Part shown: positions 7,079 through 16,544 of the stretch, piece after piece
Position numbering within the stretch: position 1 is the stretch's first letter
Layout of the letters: every line of letters begins with the position of its first letter
NCBI GenBank assembly: GCA_937995755.1
Contig: CALKJD010000121.1
Coordinates: forward strand, 1-38,004
DNA: 38,004 nucleotides
From: an uncultured Saprospiraceae bacterium
Lineage (GTDB): Bacteria; Bacteroidota; Bacteroidia; Chitinophagales; Saprospiraceae
Direction: 5' to 3'
Position numbers and translations under genes: made by a program
Notes under the pieces: model-generated
The model's input: only the letters and a program-made list of their open reading frames with translations
What the model was told of the DNA's origin: nothing
Databases searched by the model: none

Positions 7079-7126
7079 CTAGAATAGTAAATTAAATGTT
7101 CAATTTACTATTCTAGTTCTTTTTCT
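7079..7126 (+). terminator. Strong terminator after the apbE/DUF3570 operon
   Basis: A perfect 15-bp inverted repeat (7079-7093 with 7102-7116; arm CTAGAATAGTAAATT) with an 8-nt loop is followed by the T-rich stretch ttctttttct. It lies 19 bp after the DUF3570 stop. Confidence 0.85.
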
Positions 7127-7262
7127 ACTTGTTGCTTTCAGCTACTTAGTGGTCTCAATATTTCGCAGGACTAATTAAACAAAAAAATAGGGATATCAAA
7201 TCTCTTATCGAAGCAATTGAAACTCCAACAGTTTCTCATATAAGGGTATCACCCTTTATTTT

Positions 7263-8150
7263 CTAATTGCTACAAGTCGCTCTTTTCAACAAGTGGTATT
7301 CTCCTTTATTTTTAAATTCACGCATAGATATTCCAGTATACTTCTTAAAGGTTTTGGAAAGATGACTCGCATCAGTAAAACTCAACTCATCCGCTATCTC
7401 TGTAAGCGTATAATCAGAGTTTAACAATCTAATCTCCACTAACTTAAGTTTGGATTTGATAATATATTCCCTCAGAGGCATATTCACATTCTTTCTAAAA
7501 AATTCACTCAAATAGGTGGGAGAAATTAAAAACGTCTTGGCCAGATTCTCAACTTTGAGCAAATGCGTATTGGCCAGATTTTCATTAATATATGCCAGTA
7601 TTCTATTAATACGAGAATCACTTTCAATGGCATTTTCAGTTTCATAAAAAGCGCTTTCTTTTATATTTCGAAGGAGAATCTCTAAGATACTTACCATGAA
7701 ACTTTTGATCAGTACTGCTGAAGTGGATTTATAGTTTTTATTCTCATTGAGAATCAAATCGATCAATGTATAAATATGCTGCCTATCCAATTGGTTTTGG
7801 ATAATATCACCCGGCAATTGATTATAATTAGAAAGTATATATGCAGCTTCTTTAAACCACTCTTGTTGATTAGTACTGCCATGCATTTCTGATTTAAAAA
7901 AACTAGACGTAAATTTTAAAAATACAAATCGCGATAACTTCTCTATCTGAAATGAATGACATTGCAGTGGAGGCAACAAGAAGATACTTCCTTTTTCAAA
8001 AGCATATTCATTATAGTTGATACATTGAGTACCCGCACCTTCTTTGATTAATACAAGCTCAAAAAAATTGTTTTTGACTGGGCGTTGCTCCCATGCACTC
8101 AATTCTATTTCTTGTATTTCGAAAGGTCTATAAGCTTCTAAAACTTGCAT
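7263..8150 (-). CDS. AraC-family transcriptional regulator (cupin + double HTH)
   Basis: 295 residues. N-terminal about 100 residues form an AraC-type cupin sensor (FFELVLIKEGAGTQCINY, FLLPPLQCHSFQI). The C-terminal about 100 residues are a double helix-turn-helix: VENLAKTFLISPTYLSEFFRK and LTEIADELSFTDASHLSKTFKKYTG. The ATG at 8150 was chosen; a TTG at 8192 would place the start within the promoter elements found at 8169-8196. It is divergent from the MDR oxidoreductase gene (172 bp between the starts), a common arrangement for a regulator and its target. The ligand is unknown. Confidence 0.88.
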   Translation of the reverse strand: MQVLEAYRPFEIQEIELSAWEQRPVKNNFFELVLIKEGAGTQCINYNEYAFEKGSIFLLPPLQCHSFQIEKLSRFVFLKFTSSFFKSEMHGSTNQQEWFKEAAYILSNYNQLPGDIIQNQLDRQHIYTLIDLILNENKNYKSTSAVLIKSFMVSILEILLRNIKESAFYETENAIESDSRINRILAYINENLANTHLLKVENLAKTFLISPTYLSEFFRKNVNMPLREYIIKSKLKLVEIRLLNSDYTLTEIADELSFTDASHLSKTFKKYTGISMREFKNKGEYHLLKRATCSN

Positions 8151-8168
8151 AATTGGAATATTTGAACG

Positions 8169-8196
8169 CAAATGTAAGTCAAATAAAGACAATCAA
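8169..8196 (-). promoter_or_regulatory. Promoter of the AraC regulator gene
   Basis: On the minus strand TTG (8196-8194), a 17-bp spacer and TACATTTG (8176-8169) match the Bacteroidota -33/-7 consensus. The ATG at 8150 follows 18 nt later. Confidence 0.6.
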
Positions 8197-8274
8197 GCTT
8201 AAAAACACACTCAAAACCCCTAAAAACACCATTAGAACCTTTACACATACCTAAATAAATCGAACAATGCCCTT

Positions 8275-8282
8275 TATCTTTG
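8275..8282 (+). promoter_or_regulatory. Probable -7 box of the MDR oxidoreductase promoter
   Basis: TATCTTTG matches TAnnTTTG and lies 40 nt before the ATG. No good TTG/TTTG is seen about 20 bp upstream, which fits a promoter that needs an activator such as the divergent AraC protein. Confidence 0.45.
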
Positions 8283-8322
8283 TATTAGAATTAATCGAAA
8301 TTTAAAACAAACAGGAAATATT

Positions 8323-9309
8323 ATGAAAGCAATGCTTATAAAAGAGTACGGTGAAAATGCAAAATTTGAATCATCAGAAGTAGCAAAACCAAAATTACAA
8401 GCAGGACACATTTTAGTAAAGATCGCAGCGTCAAGTGTAAACACTGTAGATACTATGATACGCAAAATGGGAAAAGATCTACCGCTATCACCTGAAGCAC
8501 CTGCAATTCTAGGGATGGATTTCGCAGGAACAATAGAAGCAATAAGTGCTGATGTAGAAGGATATAAAGTTGGAGATGAAGTATATGGATGCGCAGGAGG
8601 TCTAGCTAATCTACCAGGTACATTGGCAGAATATATAGTAGCTGACCATAAGCTCTTAGCTCATAAACCAAAGAACATTTCTATGCGAGAAGCCGCGGCA
8701 TTACCATTAGTGGCTATTACAGCCTATGAAGGTTTAATACGTGCAGGCATCAAGGCAGGTCAAAAAGTACTAGTCCACGGCGGTAGTGGTGGTGTTGGTC
8801 ATGTTGCCTTACAGTTAGCCAAGCAATTTGGAGCTGATGTATACGCTACTGGTGGCGGTGAAAAACAAATGGCAATCATCGAGCGACTTGGAGCTACAGC
8901 TATCAACTATAAAACTGAAGATGTAGCGGCATATGTTGATAAATATACTGATGGAGCAGGATTTGATATCGTATTTGATTCTGTAGGTGCTGGCAATCTC
9001 ACCAAATCATTTGAAGCAGCAGCACTGAATGGTAACATCGCAACAACAGTTTCACTTGTTGAATTAGATTTATCTCCTGCACATTTTAAAGGCCTATCCT
9101 TACATGTAGTATTCATGCTCATTCCCATGCTACACAACTATAAGAGAGAAGCACATGGCGAAATACTGAGCAAATTAGCTCAAATTATCGAGTCTGAAAA
9201 TTTAACACCTTTACTAGACGAAACCAACTTCTCATTGGATGAAGTTGGCAAAGCTTATGCACGCTTAGAAAGTGGAAAAGCTATTGGTAAAGTAGTTATT
9301 GAAAACTAA
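8323..9309 (+). CDS. NADPH-dependent quinone oxidoreductase / zinc-free MDR dehydrogenase
   Basis: 328 residues with the medium-chain dehydrogenase/reductase layout: N-terminal GroES-like domain (AAGHILV-like strand near residue 27, then ILGMDFAGTIEAI and GDEVYG) and a Rossmann domain with VLVHGGSGGVGHVALQLAKQFGA, the NAD(P)H-binding loop. The two catalytic zinc ligands of true alcohol dehydrogenases are not visible (no GHE motif), and the four-cysteine structural zinc lobe is absent, so it belongs to the zinc-free quinone oxidoreductase/enoyl reductase branch. A detoxifying reduction of quinones or alpha,beta-unsaturated carbonyls is likely; the exact substrate cannot be told. It is a single-gene unit with its own terminator and a divergent AraC regulator. 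Confidence 0.9.
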   Translation: MKAMLIKEYGENAKFESSEVAKPKLQAGHILVKIAASSVNTVDTMIRKMGKDLPLSPEAPAILGMDFAGTIEAISADVEGYKVGDEVYGCAGGLANLPGTLAEYIVADHKLLAHKPKNISMREAAALPLVAITAYEGLIRAGIKAGQKVLVHGGSGGVGHVALQLAKQFGADVYATGGGEKQMAIIERLGATAINYKTEDVAAYVDKYTDGAGFDIVFDSVGAGNLTKSFEAAALNGNIATTVSLVELDLSPAHFKGLSLHVVFMLIPMLHNYKREAHGEILSKLAQIIESENLTPLLDETNFSLDEVGKAYARLESGKAIGKVVIEN

Positions 9310-9352
9310 TACTGATGTAGCAGTTTCAAAGAAACAATACTAATATGTGCGT

Positions 9353-9389
9353 TGGAAATGCCCCTTGAATTTAAGGGCATTTCCATTTT
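9353..9389 (+). terminator. Terminator after the MDR oxidoreductase gene
   Basis: An 11-bp perfect inverted repeat (TGGAAATGCCC at 9353-9363 with GGGCATTTCCA at 9375-9385), an 11-nt loop and a short T run. Confidence 0.78.
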
Positions 9390-9524
9390 AAATTAGACCC
9401 TATCGATATTCAAAGGCATCGAAGTACTCAATAAACCAAATAAAAAATAGACACCTATTCCAATCATTCACTTAATTGTACTCACGCCACAAAACTTCAG
9501 ATTCCCTTCTAAATGATATTTACT

Positions 9525-9532
9525 TATTTTTG
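9525..9532 (+). promoter_or_regulatory. Possible -7 box of the second AraC gene
   Basis: TATTTTTG matches TAnnTTTG 34 nt before the ATG at 9567; no clear -33 element. Confidence 0.4.
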
Positions 9533-9566
9533 GGGGATGAAGAAGATGATCTTCTTACAATAAGCA

Positions 9567-10445
9567 ATGAAAGAAAACCCAATACATATAAAATTTGCAA
9601 ATGCTCAAAATCCAACAGCCGAATTTGACTTATTAAAATTAGAAGAGTTGTTGGGCAGAACGGACTTGGATCATTCGCAATACCATCTTCACTTAGTAGA
9701 ATTCTATATGATCATACTTTTTCTAGATGGCGAAGGAGTACATACTATAGATTTCAAAGAACACAGCTATAAGAAGGGCACTATTCTAACTATAAGAAAA
9801 GATCAAATCCATAAATTTCATAAAAGCAATTCGACAAAGGGCATCGTATTATTATTCACAGATGATTTTTTAGTAAGCTACCTTGAAAAACTAGAGTCCC
9901 TAAAAGCATTGCAACTATTCAATGAAATCCTCAATGCGCCCAAGGTAGAGCTAAAAAAAGAAGAACTTAACGACACTTCAAATTTACTACATAGGATAGA
10001 TAGAGAATATTTTCATATCAATGACAACTATTCACTTGGCATCATCAGAAGTGAATTACACATATTGATCACCAATCTATACCGTATAAAATCTAAGCAA
10101 AGTCAAAATAGCGATAATCGAAAATACCTAAGTGAGTTTATTACTTTCCAAAACCTAGTAGAAGCGCACGCTACCCAATATACTAAGGTGAAGGAATACG
10201 GCAAATTGATAGGCGTAAGTACCAAGACTCTTAACACCATTACTAAAACTATAGTCAACAAATCTGCCAAAGAATTTATAGATGACATCTGCACCAAACA
10301 GATCAAGCGTCTACTCATCAACACCGACCTACCTATCAAAGAGATTGCATACGATTCTGGATTTGAAGAAACTACAAACTTCTACAAGTACTTCAAGAGA
10401 CAAACTGGACTCACCCCTGAGCAATTCCGAACTACATTCCATTAG
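9567..10445 (+). CDS. AraC-family regulator next to the RND efflux operon
   Basis: 292 residues: an N-terminal cupin-like sensor half (HLVEFYMIILFLDGEGVHTIDF, then GTILTIRKDQIHKFHKS, the motif typical of AraC cupins) and a C-terminal double helix-turn-helix (KEYGKLIGVSTKTLNTITKTI and IKEIAYDSGFEETTNFYKYFKRQTG). The gene points the same way as the efflux genes and ends 281 bp before the adaptor gene. That long gap probably contains the regulated promoter of the pump. Control of the pump by this protein is inferred from position; AraC-type regulators often sit next to RND pumps in Bacteroidota. Confidence 0.88.
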   Translation: MKENPIHIKFANAQNPTAEFDLLKLEELLGRTDLDHSQYHLHLVEFYMIILFLDGEGVHTIDFKEHSYKKGTILTIRKDQIHKFHKSNSTKGIVLLFTDDFLVSYLEKLESLKALQLFNEILNAPKVELKKEELNDTSNLLHRIDREYFHINDNYSLGIIRSELHILITNLYRIKSKQSQNSDNRKYLSEFITFQNLVEAHATQYTKVKEYGKLIGVSTKTLNTITKTIVNKSAKEFIDDICTKQIKRLLINTDLPIKEIAYDSGFEETTNFYKYFKRQTGLTPEQFRTTFH

Positions 10446-10726
10446 TAGACAGAATACCCGTTAAAGTCGCAATAAACACTCGGTTTCCCATTATTACAGT
10501 CTAAAGGCTATTTTCTATCTCTCGTACCATGGGTACAAGCGTTATTATTGTCTTAATATTTAAACAAATCCTAGATGTGGTTGAACACTACTCTATACTT
10601 TAAACTTATAGGGAAGTGTAAATCATAATTCCCTGATTCTAACATTTGAAGGTTAAGAATCTTGTTCATTATTGATATACGAAATAGAGAACCCTATCTA
10701 ATTATTGTAGTTAAAAAAGCCAAGAA

Positions 10727-11914
10727 ATGAAATTTCTAAGAAAAACCAATTTCAAAAATATCATCTCGTATTTGACAATGATGTTATGTGTTGTATTTAC
10801 ACTTCAAAGCTGTGGCGAAAGCAAGGCAACTGAGGTGAGCAAATCACCTCCACCACCAAGACCATTCCCTGTGGTAGAAGTAGACACTAGAGATGTAATG
10901 ACGAAAATTTCATTCCCTGCTGAGCTAGATGCTCAAAACAACGCACAAGTAAGACCTCGAATTTCAGGCTATGTGACAGAATTATATGTAGAAGAAGGGC
11001 ATCGTGTAGTCAAAGGGCAGCAGCTACTAAAACTAGAGACTAATGTATTAACTGAAAATGCAAGTTCTGCTAAATCACAAATCGGAGTTGCCGAAGCCAA
11101 TGTCAGCACTGCTCAAGTAGAAGTAGATAGATTGATACCGTTAGTAGAAAAAAACATAATCAGTGACGTATTATTAAAAACTGCTAAAGCGAAACTCAAC
11201 CAAACCAAAGCTCAACTCAATCAAACTAAAGCAGCATATCAAAGTATTGTAGAAAATATAAACTTTGGAATAGTAAGAAGTCCAGTTACAGGTATTGTTG
11301 GCAAATTAAATTATCGGGTAGGGAGCCTTGTAAGTCCACAAGATGCCCAACCGATTACGACTGTATCTGATACACGCGTAATACAAGCATACTTCACGGT
11401 AAATGAAAAAAGGTACATTCGTTTTTTTAGTCAACAACCTGGAAAGACGATCGAAGATAAAATCAAATTACTCCCTGCAGTAGAATTACAGCTGGCAGAT
11501 GGCTCCATATATAAAGAGAAAGGTAAAGTAGTAACCACTACTGGCCAAGTAGACCAAAACACAGGTACTGTGCGATTCAGGGCCGATTTTGTCAATAGTG
11601 ATGGTATGTTAAGTGATGGAAATACGGGTACAATATTAATCCCTCGCGCATACAAAGACGTGACTGTAATTCCTGAATCCGCTACTTACGAACAACAAGG
11701 ATTAATCCATGTCTATCAAGTTAAAAATGACAGTATCTATGACAATACGATAGAAGTATTGGACCGAATAGATAATATGGTCATCGTTGAAAAAGGACTA
11801 ACTAAAGGAGACAAAGTAGTGGCAAAAGGCATCATCAACTTACGTAGTGGTATGCGAATCAATCCACAGCCTACGCCTTTGGACTCTCTTATCTCTATTC
11901 AAGCCATCAAATAA
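10727..11914 (+). CDS. RND efflux periplasmic adaptor (membrane fusion lipoprotein)
   Basis: 395 residues. A lipobox (LQSC, Cys 29) anchors the protein in the inner membrane. After a proline-rich linker (PPPPRPFPVV) come the lipoyl half-motif ISGYVTELYVEEGHRVVKGQQLLKLE, an alpha-helical hairpin (A/Q/K-rich, about residues 110-180), the second lipoyl half (FGIVRSPVTGIVGKLNYRVGSLV) and the beta-barrel and membrane-proximal domains. It links the pump to the outer-membrane channel of the next two genes. The pump gene starts 6 bp after the stop. A 281-bp gap upstream contains a weak inverted repeat (AGGGAA 10610-10615 with TTCCCT 10629-10634) but no full-consensus promoter that I could recognise. 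Confidence 0.93.
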   Translation: MKFLRKTNFKNIISYLTMMLCVVFTLQSCGESKATEVSKSPPPPRPFPVVEVDTRDVMTKISFPAELDAQNNAQVRPRISGYVTELYVEEGHRVVKGQQLLKLETNVLTENASSAKSQIGVAEANVSTAQVEVDRLIPLVEKNIISDVLLKTAKAKLNQTKAQLNQTKAAYQSIVENINFGIVRSPVTGIVGKLNYRVGSLVSPQDAQPITTVSDTRVIQAYFTVNEKRYIRFFSQQPGKTIEDKIKLLPAVELQLADGSIYKEKGKVVTTTGQVDQNTGTVRFRADFVNSDGMLSDGNTGTILIPRAYKDVTVIPESATYEQQGLIHVYQVKNDSIYDNTIEVLDRIDNMVIVEKGLTKGDKVVAKGIINLRSGMRINPQPTPLDSLISIQAIK

Positions 11915-11920
11915 AAACCA

Positions 11921-14900
11921 ATGATTCAGCAATTCATAGACCGTCCGGTATTATCGGCGGTTATATCCATATTTATAGTGGTGTTCGGAGTTTTAGGTAT
12001 AGCGATATTGCCTGTGACTCAATATCCTGATATAGCACCTCCAACGGTACAAATCTCAACTAGCTATCCTGGCGCAGATGCAGCATCTGTATTAGAAAGC
12101 GTCATCATACCCATAGAAGAACAAATAAATGGTGTAGAGGGAATGAATTACATTTCATCTACCGCTAGCAACAATGGCTCTGCAAGTATTACGGTAACAT
12201 TCAAAGATGGTATAGATCCAGATGTAGCTACAGTCAACGTGCAAAACAGAGTAGCACGCGCCACTCCGATTTTGCCGTCCGAAGTGACTCGATCTGGAGT
12301 CGTGACACAAAAACAACAGACCAGTGCTTTGATGTTTATGTCATTCTTTTCGGCTAATCCAGATTATGATGATGTATACCTTCAGAACTATCTCAATATT
12401 AATGTAATCCCAGCACTAAAACGAATCAATGGTGTTGGAGATGCAAGTGTATTTGGAGGTAAAGATTATGCTATGCGTATATGGATCAATCCACAAAAGA
12501 TGGCCAATTACAAACTTACGCCTACAGATGTAATCAACTCAATCAATCAGCAAAGTCGTCAAGCTACCCCTGGACAATTAGGGCAAAACAGTGGGGAGAC
12601 ATTTGAATATGTAGTAAAATATAGCGGTAAGTTTAACGAAATAGAACAGTACAATAATATCATATTACGTACTGGAACGGAAGGACAGTTATTACGTCTA
12701 CAAGATGTTGCAGAAATAGAATTATCTGCTTTTTCTTATTCTGTGCTGGGTCAGACCAATGGAAATCCATCATTGTCTATTGGAATATATCAAACTCCAG
12801 GATCTAATGCACAAGATATTATCAATGAAATAAAAAGCTACCTAGAAACACAAAAGATTAGTTTTCCAGAAGGGATAGATTACATAATCAACTATGACAC
12901 TAATGAGTTTTTAACTGCTTCTATCAACAAAGTAGTAACCACTCTAATGGAGGCATTCTTATTGGTTTTCTTGGTTGTGTTTCTTTTCCTACAAGATTTC
13001 AGATCTACACTTATTCCTGCTATTGCTGTTCCTGTATCTATTATAGGCTCATTCTTTTTCCTCAATCTATTTGGGTTCTCTATCAATCTATTAACCTTAT
13101 TTGCTATGATACTTGCAATTGGTATTGTAGTAGATGATGCAATTGTAGTCGTTGAGGCTGTACACGCCATGATGGAGAAAAACAAAGGCGTAAAAGATAT
13201 GAAAGCGATTACGAAGAAAGCCATGGATGGTATATCTGCAGCCATCATTTCTATTACTTTGGTAATGTCTTCCGTATTCATTCCTATTGCTTTCATTTCC
13301 GGACCTACAGGCGTTTTCTACAAGCAGTTTGGGATTACACTCATTGTAGCCATCATCATATCTGCCATCAACGCTTTAACATTAAGTCCTATGTTGAGTG
13401 CACTGCTTCTAAAACCTCATAAAGAGCATATAGATAAAAAGAAAAGTATCCTTCAAAAATTCTACGATGGCTTTAATCGTGGATTTACTGCTCTTACCAA
13501 TCTCTACGGAAAAGTCGTTCACTTTTTTATTAGACAGAGATGGTTGGCATTCTTTTTACTCATGGCGGTATCTTATGGTATCTACTGGACCAATGACCAA
13601 ACACCAAAGGGATTTGTACCAAACGAAGATCGTAAAATACTTTTCGCCAACGTAGAGTTACCACCAGGAAGCTCACTAGATAGAACCTTTGAACTCATGC
13701 AACAATTGAGTGAAAAAGCCTTGGAAATCCCAGGAGTGACAGATGCCTCATTTAATGCCGGAAGGAGTTTCATGAACGGAGCTGGACCAAACTTTGGAAT
13801 GTCATTTATCAAACTCAAAGATTGGGAAGAACGCAATGGAAATCCTGACCAACAAATAAGTGCTATTACTGCTAAGTTATTCCAACTAAATGCCGAAATA
13901 CCAGATGCGAGAATGATATTCTTTAGTCCTCCCAGTGTAAGTGGATATGGTTTTAGTTCAGGATTTGAATTTCAATTGCTAGACAAATTTGGTGGTGAAT
14001 TCACTGACTTAAGTAAAGCCACGCAGTCATTCATACAAGAGCTTAACAAACGTCCGGAAATTGCATATGCACAATCTTCTTTCCAGACTAACTATCCTCA
14101 ATATGAGCTCAAAATAAATATGCCCTTGGCCGCATCAAAAGGAGTTGATATATCAGAAATATTTTCAACGATGAGTGGTTACATCGGTGGAGTATATGCT
14201 GCGGATTTCATTAAGTACGGCAAACAATTTCGAGTGATGGTTCAGGCTGATCCAAAAGACAGAACTGACCTAAGTAGTATGGATAATATATTTGTACGTA
14301 ACAGTCAAGGTGGTATGTCTCCTATCACTCAGTTTGTGACTATGGAAAAAGTATATGGTCCTCCAAGTGTCAATAGATTTAACTTGTTCAATGCAGCCAA
14401 AGTTAATGGTGCTCCTGCAGATGGCTATTCCTCTGGAGATGCAATTGCGGCGATTGAGGAGGTGAAATCGAGTAGCTTACCTAATGAGTATGGTATTGAC
14501 TACTCAGGATTAACTAGAGAAGAAGTACAATCTGGATCACAAACGGCCTTTATCTACCTGATCGTTATACTATTCGTATACTTATTATTAGCCGCGCAGT
14601 ATGAGAGTTTTGTATTGCCATTCAGTATTCTATTCTCACTACCCATCGGAATATTTGGAGCCTATATCACTCAAAATCTGGCTGGTCTAGAAAACAATAT
14701 TTACTTCCAGATCGCATTAATAATGCTTATGGGGTTATTAGCCAAGAACGCTATCCTGATTGTAGAATTTGCTTTGCAAGAACGGCTAAATGGCAATAGC
14801 ATTGTAGAAGCTGCAATACTCGGTGCCAAAGAAAGATTACGTCCAATTTTAATGACTTCTTTCGCTTTTATCATTGGCTTAATGCCATTAGTATTATCCT

Positions 14901-15055
14901 CAGGAGTAGGAGCGGTCGGAAACAAATCTCTAGCAACTGGTGCAGCTTTCGGAATGTTGATCGGTACCATCGGAGGACTTATTGTAATTCCAGTTCTATT
15001 TGTCATTTTCCAATCCATACAGGAGAAAATAAAGCCTATCAAAAACGTACAATAA
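11921..15055 (+). CDS. RND multidrug efflux pump, HAE1/AcrB type
   Basis: 1044 residues, the usual AcrB length. The N-terminus MIQQFIDRPVLSAVISI is the first membrane helix of the family; two large periplasmic loops follow (about residues 30-330 and 560-870). The proton-relay aspartates are present in helix 4 (GIVVDDAIVVVEAVH, D405 and D406), and the matching lysine is in LLAKNAILIVEFA of helix 10. The pump uses proton entry to push drugs, detergents or similar amphiphiles from the periplasm through the outer-membrane factor. It is the middle gene of a complete adaptor-pump-channel operon; only 1 bp separates its stop from the next start. Substrate range cannot be read from sequence. Confidence 0.96.
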   Translation: MIQQFIDRPVLSAVISIFIVVFGVLGIAILPVTQYPDIAPPTVQISTSYPGADAASVLESVIIPIEEQINGVEGMNYISSTASNNGSASITVTFKDGIDPDVATVNVQNRVARATPILPSEVTRSGVVTQKQQTSALMFMSFFSANPDYDDVYLQNYLNINVIPALKRINGVGDASVFGGKDYAMRIWINPQKMANYKLTPTDVINSINQQSRQATPGQLGQNSGETFEYVVKYSGKFNEIEQYNNIILRTGTEGQLLRLQDVAEIELSAFSYSVLGQTNGNPSLSIGIYQTPGSNAQDIINEIKSYLETQKISFPEGIDYIINYDTNEFLTASINKVVTTLMEAFLLVFLVVFLFLQDFRSTLIPAIAVPVSIIGSFFFLNLFGFSINLLTLFAMILAIGIVVDDAIVVVEAVHAMMEKNKGVKDMKAITKKAMDGISAAIISITLVMSSVFIPIAFISGPTGVFYKQFGITLIVAIIISAINALTLSPMLSALLLKPHKEHIDKKKSILQKFYDGFNRGFTALTNLYGKVVHFFIRQRWLAFFLLMAVSYGIYWTNDQTPKGFVPNEDRKILFANVELPPGSSLDRTFELMQQLSEKALEIPGVTDASFNAGRSFMNGAGPNFGMSFIKLKDWEERNGNPDQQISAITAKLFQLNAEIPDARMIFFSPPSVSGYGFSSGFEFQLLDKFGGEFTDLSKATQSFIQELNKRPEIAYAQSSFQTNYPQYELKINMPLAASKGVDISEIFSTMSGYIGGVYAADFIKYGKQFRVMVQADPKDRTDLSSMDNIFVRNSQGGMSPITQFVTMEKVYGPPSVNRFNLFNAAKVNGAPADGYSSGDAIAAIEEVKSSSLPNEYGIDYSGLTREEVQSGSQTAFIYLIVILFVYLLLAAQYESFVLPFSILFSLPIGIFGAYITQNLAGLENNIYFQIALIMLMGLLAKNAILIVEFALQERLNGNSIVEAAILGAKERLRPILMTSFAFIIGLMPLVLSSGVGAVGNKSLATGAAFGMLIGTIGGLIVIPVLFVIFQSIQEKIKPIKNVQ

Positions 15056-15056
15056 C

Positions 15057-16454
15057 ATGATATACAATATAAAATATACCATCGGCATACTTGTTATAAT
15101 CGTATTTCAATCTTGTAATGTTGCATTGAAAAATTATGAAAGTATAGACCCATACGAATTAGAGAACTATCGAGTAGAACAGATTAAAAAAGACACTTCA
15201 TCTTTAGCAGATCTGTCTTGGTCTGACCTATTTAAAGATACCATTCTACAGGAACATATAAAACAAGGGCTCAGTGAAAACATAGATGTATTAGTGGCTC
15301 AAGAAAACATCAAAATTGCGTCGGCATATATCGAGCAAAGTAAAGCTGCGTTCTACCCTACTGCCGGTGCTGAGTTAAGCTATGCTCATACGACTCCCTC
15401 TACGGCTGCCTTTAATTTTTTCTCAGAAAGAGTAGATTACGGAAGCATCAACTTAGATGGATACTTTTCGTGGGAAGCTGATATCTGGGGAAAACTAAAG
15501 AGTGATAAAAAAGCGACTATTGCTAGTTACCTGCAAACCGAAAGCTATCACCTATTAGTCAAATCACAACTAGTGGCCAACATCGCTAAGAACTACTACC
15601 TACTACTTTCTCTAGATGCAAAAAAAGATATCATAGAATCGACGATTTCCAACCGAGAAGAAAGCATACAGACCATAGTTGCTCTAAAAAATTCTGGCGA
15701 CGTAACAGAAGTCGCTGTACAACAAAATAAAGCGCAACTATATACAGCTCAAGCATTACTCATAGATGTAGAAAAGGAAATAAAAATTCGTGAAAATGCC
15801 TTAAGTATTCTGCTTGGAAAAACGCCAGACAATATAAATCGTAGCGAATTAAAATTACAACAACTTCCTATAGATCTCAACATTGGTATTCCGATAAAAC
15901 TATTAAGCCATCGACCAGATGTATTAGCCGCTGAATACAATCTTGTCAATGCCTTTGAATTAACCAATGTTGCACGCACTAGATTTTACCCTACATTATC
16001 TATAAGTGGATCTGCTGGATTGAATAGTCAAAACTTCAATAATCTATTTAGCGCCAATGCCTTGTTTGGAAATATATTAGGAAATTTGACTCAACCGATA
16101 TTCAATCAACGTAAATTGCGAACTCAAAAGGAAGTTCGCTTGAGTGAGCAAGAAATTGCACTATTAGATTACAAGAGTAGTATACTCAATGCTTATCGTG
16201 AAGTTTCAGATGGCGTATATACGTATAAGGCCAATGAGAAAAAAATGATCATCAAAGAGCAGCAATTTGAAGCCTTAGATAAAGCTATCGAATTTTCTGA
16301 AGAGTTACTAATACAAGGTATGGCGGATTATCTAGAAGTATTAACTGCCAAAGACAACTTATTGCAGACACAATTAGAAATGGTGGATATAGAACTAAAT
16401 AAATTAAGCGTTACAGTTGATCTCTACCGTGCACTTGGTGGAGGATGGAAATAA
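15057..16454 (+). CDS. Outer-membrane efflux factor, NodT/OprM-type lipoprotein
   Basis: 465 residues. The signal ends in the lipobox FQSC (Cys 20), so the channel is lipid-anchored in the outer membrane. Two repeated alpha-beta-alpha halves (TolC/OEP repeats) are visible: one from about residue 60 with LSENIDVLVAQENIKIASAYIEQSKAAFYPT, and one from about residue 285 with SHRPDVLAAEYNLVNAFELTNVARTRFYPTLSI; LSHRPDVLAAE is the hallmark of the second half in NodT-family members. It completes the tripartite pump. No terminator with a U tract was found behind it; a 25-bp inverted repeat lies between it and the MFS gene, so transcription could continue into that gene. Confidence 0.94.
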   Translation: MIYNIKYTIGILVIIVFQSCNVALKNYESIDPYELENYRVEQIKKDTSSLADLSWSDLFKDTILQEHIKQGLSENIDVLVAQENIKIASAYIEQSKAAFYPTAGAELSYAHTTPSTAAFNFFSERVDYGSINLDGYFSWEADIWGKLKSDKKATIASYLQTESYHLLVKSQLVANIAKNYYLLLSLDAKKDIIESTISNREESIQTIVALKNSGDVTEVAVQQNKAQLYTAQALLIDVEKEIKIRENALSILLGKTPDNINRSELKLQQLPIDLNIGIPIKLLSHRPDVLAAEYNLVNAFELTNVARTRFYPTLSISGSAGLNSQNFNNLFSANALFGNILGNLTQPIFNQRKLRTQKEVRLSEQEIALLDYKSSILNAYREVSDGVYTYKANEKKMIIKEQQFEALDKAIEFSEELLIQGMADYLEVLTAKDNLLQTQLEMVDIELNKLSVTVDLYRALGGGWK

Positions 16455-16499
16455 TTATATTAAAATAATGTAGTCGCTATAATGCTGCTATATCATTAA

Positions 16500-16524
16500 A
16501 TTGGAATTAGTTATTAATTCCAAT
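16500..16524. promoter_or_regulatory. 10-bp perfect inverted repeat before the MFS gene
   Basis: ATTGGAATTA (16500-16509) and TAATTCCAAT (16515-16524) around GTTAT. There is no T run behind it, so it is not an ordinary terminator. It lies 20 bp before the MFS start and could be an operator or an mRNA hairpin. Confidence 0.5.
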
Positions 16525-16544
16525 AGAAGTAATAGCACGATAAA

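Noticed and set aside
10527..10539. GTACC-ATG-GGTAC palindrome as an operator
   Set aside because: Arms of five bases only and far (about 190 bp) from the adaptor start; no promoter element next to it.
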